From Lacinutrix sp. 5H-3-7-4 (GTDB lineage: Bacteria > Bacteroidota > Bacteroidia > Flavobacteriales > Flavobacteriaceae), in NCBI RefSeq assembly GCF_000211855.2, contig NC_015638.1, positions 2,763,001-2,827,000 on the forward strand: a stretch of DNA of 64,000 nt, given 5' to 3'. Under the pieces are notes generated by a model that had not been told where the DNA came from, searched no databases, and saw only the letters and a list, made by a program, of their open reading frames with translations. Below are positions 60,792-64,000 of this stretch, piece by piece. Position numbers and translations under genes: made by a program. Each line of letters starts with the position of its first letter. Position 1 is the first letter of the stretch.

Positions 60792-61739
60792 ATGACAAGT
60801 ATCCCAAGTGTTAATTTAGAAGATTTTCTTTCTGATGACCCAAAGAGAAAACAAAAATTTATAGATGAAATAGGAAAAGCTTATCAAGAGATAGGTTTTG
60901 TTGCTTTAAAAGGGCATTTTTTAGATAAAAAACTAGTTGATAGATTATATTCTGAAATAAAAAACTTTTTTTCTTTACCTGTAGAAACTAAACAAAGCTA
61001 TGAGATTCCTGGAATTGGAGGTCAACGTGGTTATGTTTCTTTTGGAAAAGAGAGTGCAAAAGGAAAAAAAGAAGGTGATTTAAAAGAGTTTTGGCACTTT
61101 GGTCAATACGTAGAAGATGATCCAGAACGCGCAAAAGAATATCCTGATAATGTAGAAGTTAAAGAAATTCCTGCCTTTAATGAAGTTGGTAAAGAAACAT
61201 ACCAAATGTTAGAAAAAACAGCTAAATATGTTTTACGTGCTTTAGCTTTACATTTAGATTTAGAAGAAACGTATTTTGATAAACATATTCATAATGGTAA
61301 TTCTATTTTAAGACCAATACACTATCCTCCAATTACCGAAGAGCCAAAAGCTGCAGAACGTGCAGCTGCCCATGGCGATATTAATTTAATTACTTTGTTA
61401 ATGGGCGCACAAGGTCGTGGTTTACAAGTACAAAACCATGATGGCGAATGGATTGATGCTATTGCAGAACCAGATGAATTAATGATTAATGTTGGAGATA
61501 TGTTATCTCGCCACACAAATAATAAATTAAAATCTACAATACATAGAGTAATTAATCCGCCAAGAGAACTTTGGGGAACTAGCCGCTACTCTATTCCGTT
61601 TTTCATGCACCCAATTAGCGAAATGAAATTAGATGTATTAGATAGTTGTATAGACGAAAACAACCCTAAGCAATACGAAGATATTACTGCAGGAGAATTT
61701 TTAGACCAACGTCTTATCGAACTAGGACTTAAAAAATAA
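60792..61739 (+). CDS. 2OG-Fe(II) oxygenase, isopenicillin N synthase-like family
   Basis: 315 residues from ATG 60792, because the -7 box covers the alternative TTG at 60759. Fe ligands: His and Asp in AAHGDINLITLLMG (about 193/195) and distal His in KSTIHRVINPP (about 250). The 2-oxoglutarate or substrate Arg-x-Ser is in TSRYSIPFFMHP. N-terminal IPSVNLEDFL is the DIOX_N domain. The reaction is unknown. Divergent from the E1 dehydrogenase. A 13-bp hairpin follows. Confidence 0.9.
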   Translation: MTSIPSVNLEDFLSDDPKRKQKFIDEIGKAYQEIGFVALKGHFLDKKLVDRLYSEIKNFFSLPVETKQSYEIPGIGGQRGYVSFGKESAKGKKEGDLKEFWHFGQYVEDDPERAKEYPDNVEVKEIPAFNEVGKETYQMLEKTAKYVLRALALHLDLEETYFDKHIHNGNSILRPIHYPPITEEPKAAERAAAHGDINLITLLMGAQGRGLQVQNHDGEWIDAIAEPDELMINVGDMLSRHTNNKLKSTIHRVINPPRELWGTSRYSIPFFMHPISEMKLDVLDSCIDENNPKQYEDITAGEFLDQRLIELGLKK

Positions 61740-61751
61740 GTTATAAGTACT

Positions 61752-61788
61752 ACAGTCTTCAGTAAATAAAACTACTGAAGACTGTTTC
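61752..61788 (+). terminator. Hairpin after the oxygenase gene, probable terminator
   Basis: ACAGTCTTCAGTA and TACTGAAGACTGT form a perfect 13-bp stem with an 8-base loop. The T-tail is short (TTTC), so attenuation or partial termination is possible. Confidence 0.7.
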
Positions 61789-61809
61789 TATATACTTAAT
61801 AATTAATAT

Positions 61810-62136
61810 ATGGACTTAAAAGACCAATTAAAAAATCTTTTTCCAGAACACGAAGAAAAAGATATAGAACCTACAACAGAAGATCAAGGTCTTTGGTTGC
61901 AGGACGATCCTATTATTTGTAAATACGAAAAACGAAAAGGAAAACCTATTACCATATTAGAAGGTTATACTGGAGCTACAGAAGATTTTAAAGCTTTAGC
62001 TAAAGAGTTAAAGCAAAAACTAAGCGTTGGCGGAAGTTTTAAAGATGATAAAATTATAATTCAAGGAGATTATCGTGATAAAATCATGACAATTCTTAAA
62101 GAAAAAGGCTTCAATGTAAAACGTGTTGGCGGTTAA
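61810..62136 (+). CDS. SUI1/eIF1-like translation factor (YciH family)
   Basis: 108 residues. The C-terminal SUI1 fold shows KRKGKPITILEGYTG, LKQKLSVGGSFKDDKIIIQGDY and GFNVKRVGG. Bacterial YciH-type proteins influence start-codon fidelity or repress translation under stress. The N-terminus is an acidic tail. It is followed 4 bp later by the DUF1835 gene. Confidence 0.92.
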   Translation: MDLKDQLKNLFPEHEEKDIEPTTEDQGLWLQDDPIICKYEKRKGKPITILEGYTGATEDFKALAKELKQKLSVGGSFKDDKIIIQGDYRDKIMTILKEKGFNVKRVGG

Positions 62137-62140
62137 TAAT

Positions 62141-63082
62141 ATGAGTAAAAAAACACTTCACATTACAAATGGCTCAAGCCTTACAGATTTTCTTATAAAA
62201 GAAAAATACGAAGGAAATATTGTAACCTGGCATGAGATGTTATGCGAAGGCCCAACCGAAAAAATAATAGATACCGATTCATTTTTTGAAAACCGAAAAA
62301 CCTACCTAGAATCTATTTACGATTTTAAATACGATATTTCTAAAGTAAGAGATGAATTAAAAGTTTTAAATACCGTAAATGAATTTGATGAAATAGTACT
62401 TTGGTTTGAGTACGATTTATTTTGTCATATTAATTTAATAGCTGCCATTAGCTTACTAAAGCAAAAGGATATTAGAAAACCTTTAAGTTTAGTTTGTAGT
62501 GGTAGAATTGAAAATGAAAAAGAATTAAAAGAATTACCACAATTAACACCAACACAATTAAAAACACATTATAACGAGCGTGTTTCACTTACTATAGATG
62601 ATATTGCATTGGCACAAAAAGCTTGGAGAATATACTGTGAAGACGATCATAACTTATTAAAACCGTTAATTGTTAGACCTTCAAATTTTAAATATTTAAG
62701 TATTTGTTTAAAAGCACATTTAAAACGTTTTCCGGATACTAGAAGTGGTTTAAGTACATTAGAGTATAATATTTTAAAATTAGCAAAAGAGCATAAAGTT
62801 AAATCACGACACCATTTAGTTGGTTATGCACTACATTACCAAGGTTATTATGGTTTTGGAGATATACAAATAAAGCGTTTAGTAAATAATCTTGAAGCTT
62901 TTTATACCGAAACCGAAGATAGCCTTACACTAAATAGAAATGGGCATTTAGCCTTAGAACATTTAAAAAACTTTAGAAACGAAATGGATTGTAATTTTGT
63001 TTTTGGAGGTGTTAATAAATGTGAATTTCAATTTAATAAAAAAGAAAATAAACTTATTAAAAATATAATGAATGCCAATTAA
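62141..63082 (+). CDS. DUF1835-domain protein
   Basis: 313 residues from ATG 62141. N-terminal HITNGSSLTDFLIKEKYEGNIVTWHEMLCEGP is split across the DUF1835 pattern (HITNGDS, then W-x-E-x-L-x-x-GP). IVLWFEYDLFCHINLIAAI follows, with an all-alpha C-terminal part. Function unknown. It overlaps the downstream nucleoside phosphorylase gene by 11 bp, indicating translational coupling. Confidence 0.85.
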   Translation: MSKKTLHITNGSSLTDFLIKEKYEGNIVTWHEMLCEGPTEKIIDTDSFFENRKTYLESIYDFKYDISKVRDELKVLNTVNEFDEIVLWFEYDLFCHINLIAAISLLKQKDIRKPLSLVCSGRIENEKELKELPQLTPTQLKTHYNERVSLTIDDIALAQKAWRIYCEDDHNLLKPLIVRPSNFKYLSICLKAHLKRFPDTRSGLSTLEYNILKLAKEHKVKSRHHLVGYALHYQGYYGFGDIQIKRLVNNLEAFYTETEDSLTLNRNGHLALEHLKNFRNEMDCNFVFGGVNKCEFQFNKKENKLIKNIMNAN

Positions 63083-63941
63083 AGATTCAGAATTAATATT
63101 AAATCCAGATGGTAGTGTTTATCACTTAAATCTAAAACCTGAACATATATCTAACACCATAATTACAGTTGGTGATCCAGATCGCGTATCAAGTGTAACA
63201 AAACATTTTGATACTATTGAGTTTAAAACACATAAGAGAGAATTTCATACTCAAACAGGAACCTATAAAGGCAAACGCATTACTGTAATTTCTACAGGAA
63301 TTGGTACAGATAATATTGATATTGTATTTAATGAGCTTGATGCTTTAGTTAATATTAATTTAGAAACTAGAGAAGTAAAACAAGAATTAACCGCATTAAA
63401 TATAATACGTATTGGTACTTCTGGCTCAATAAAAGAAGACATTCCTGTAGATGCTTTTTTAATTAGTGAATTAGCAGCAGGTTTTGATAGTTTACTTCAT
63501 TTTTATGATAGCGAATCGTTTCAACACAAAGATATTTCACAAGCATTAATAGAACAAACTAATTGGTTTAAAGCAAAATCAGACCCTTATGTAGTGAGTT
63601 GTGATGATTCTTTATTAAACAAACTAAGTTCAGACAAAACAGTTACTGGTTTTACAGCAACTAACGTAGGTTTTTATGGACCTCAAGGTAGAATTTTACG
63701 ATTAGCACTTCAGGATAATCAATTAAATAATAAATTAGCTAGCTTTAATTTTAATGGTAAATCTATTACCAATTTAGAAATGGAAACTGCTGGTATTTAT
63801 GGTATTTCTAAATTATTAGGCCATAAAGCATTATCTATGAATGCTATTATAGCAAACAGAGCAACTGGTGAATTTAGCGAAAATCCTACAGCAACTGTAG
63901 ACAATTTAATAACTTACACATTAAATAAGTTAGTAGACTAA
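63072..63941 (+). CDS. Nucleoside phosphorylase (uridine phosphorylase-like)
   Basis: 289 residues of the PNP/UDP family: TVGDPDRVSSVTKHFD (phosphate-binding GDPxR), ISTGIGTDNIDIVFNEL, NIIRIGTSGSIKEDI and EMETAGIYGISKLLGHKA, the block with the catalytic Glu/Met pair. It cleaves nucleosides with phosphate for salvage; uridine is the likely base partner but purines cannot be excluded. The last 59 bases of the window after it hold no gene. Confidence 0.92.
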   Translation: MPIKDSELILNPDGSVYHLNLKPEHISNTIITVGDPDRVSSVTKHFDTIEFKTHKREFHTQTGTYKGKRITVISTGIGTDNIDIVFNELDALVNINLETREVKQELTALNIIRIGTSGSIKEDIPVDAFLISELAAGFDSLLHFYDSESFQHKDISQALIEQTNWFKAKSDPYVVSCDDSLLNKLSSDKTVTGFTATNVGFYGPQGRILRLALQDNQLNNKLASFNFNGKSITNLEMETAGIYGISKLLGHKALSMNAIIANRATGEFSENPTATVDNLITYTLNKLVD

Positions 63942-64000
63942 TTTTAATAACACTTAAAAACAAACGCTATTACTACTTTTTAAGGTAAAAGAAAAAAACT

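Noticed and set aside
1-64000. CRISPR arrays, rRNA, tRNA, IS elements
   Set aside because: No regularly spaced repeats, no tRNA-like cloverleaf motifs, and no transposase or integrase reading frames were recognised by eye.

Overview
The window is chromosomal DNA of a marine Flavobacteriaceae-type bacterium (Bacteroidota). It is AT-rich. Promoters with a TAnnTTTG -7 box recur. Start regions are A-rich rather than Shine-Dalgarno-like, with several probable TTG starts. Family content also fits: DUF983, DUF6515, a fused E1 alpha/beta 2-oxoacid dehydrogenase, a NrtR/AraR-type Nudix regulator, and TPR regulators with a LuxR-like end. No rRNA, tRNA, CRISPR array or complete insertion sequence was recognised.

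Layout. 1-3.9 kb: MarC tail, then a KefF-like reductase, KefB/C-like antiporter and AraC regulator. 4-6.5 kb: small redox genes behind a palindromic operator, including a frameshifted zinc-ribbon gene and a deletion scar joining half a flavin reductase to half an NmrA-type protein. 6.5-12 kb: DMT transporter, large catalase, DUF983, AraC regulator, membrane protein. 12.1-20 kb: a probable mannitol utilisation locus: Nudix-type regulator, two matching operator sites, outer-membrane barrel, RbsBAC-type ABC transporter, mannitol 2-dehydrogenase, fructokinase. 20-26.2 kb: a TetR-controlled divergent cluster of reductases (SDR, nitroreductase, MDR, Fe-ADH, DJ-1, old yellow enzyme) that looks like electrophile/aldehyde/quinone defence. 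26.3-27.8 kb: NhaC-family transporter behind a short SAM riboswitch-like leader, so probably a methionine transporter. 28-33.8 kb: secreted DUF6515 protein, TetR, Mpo1-like protein, TPR-HTH regulator, PepSY-like secreted protein, LLM flavoenzyme. 33.8-38.8 kb: a cassette-like island with a giant KAP NTPase and a 45-codon ORF, flanked by 122-bp direct repeats that are themselves foldable, plus a ~220-bp palindrome. 38.8-51.5 kb: core functions (Crp/Fnr, M19-like peptidase, HPF, RlmI, DEAD helicases, TopB, RluE, MscS). 51.5-56.6 kb: a TetR-ABC-HlyD-TolC export operon whose ATPase domain has lost key motifs. 58.1-58.6 kb: an array of three micro-ORFs behind an ECF-sigma-like promoter. 58.7-64 kb: E1 dehydrogenase, 2OG-Fe(II) oxygenase, SUI1, DUF1835 and a nucleoside phosphorylase.

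The strongest candidates for something undescribed are the micro-peptide array (two tandem copies differing only at synonymous sites, plus a third gene sharing the C-terminal TK-WN-R motif) and the repeat-flanked KAP NTPase cassette.
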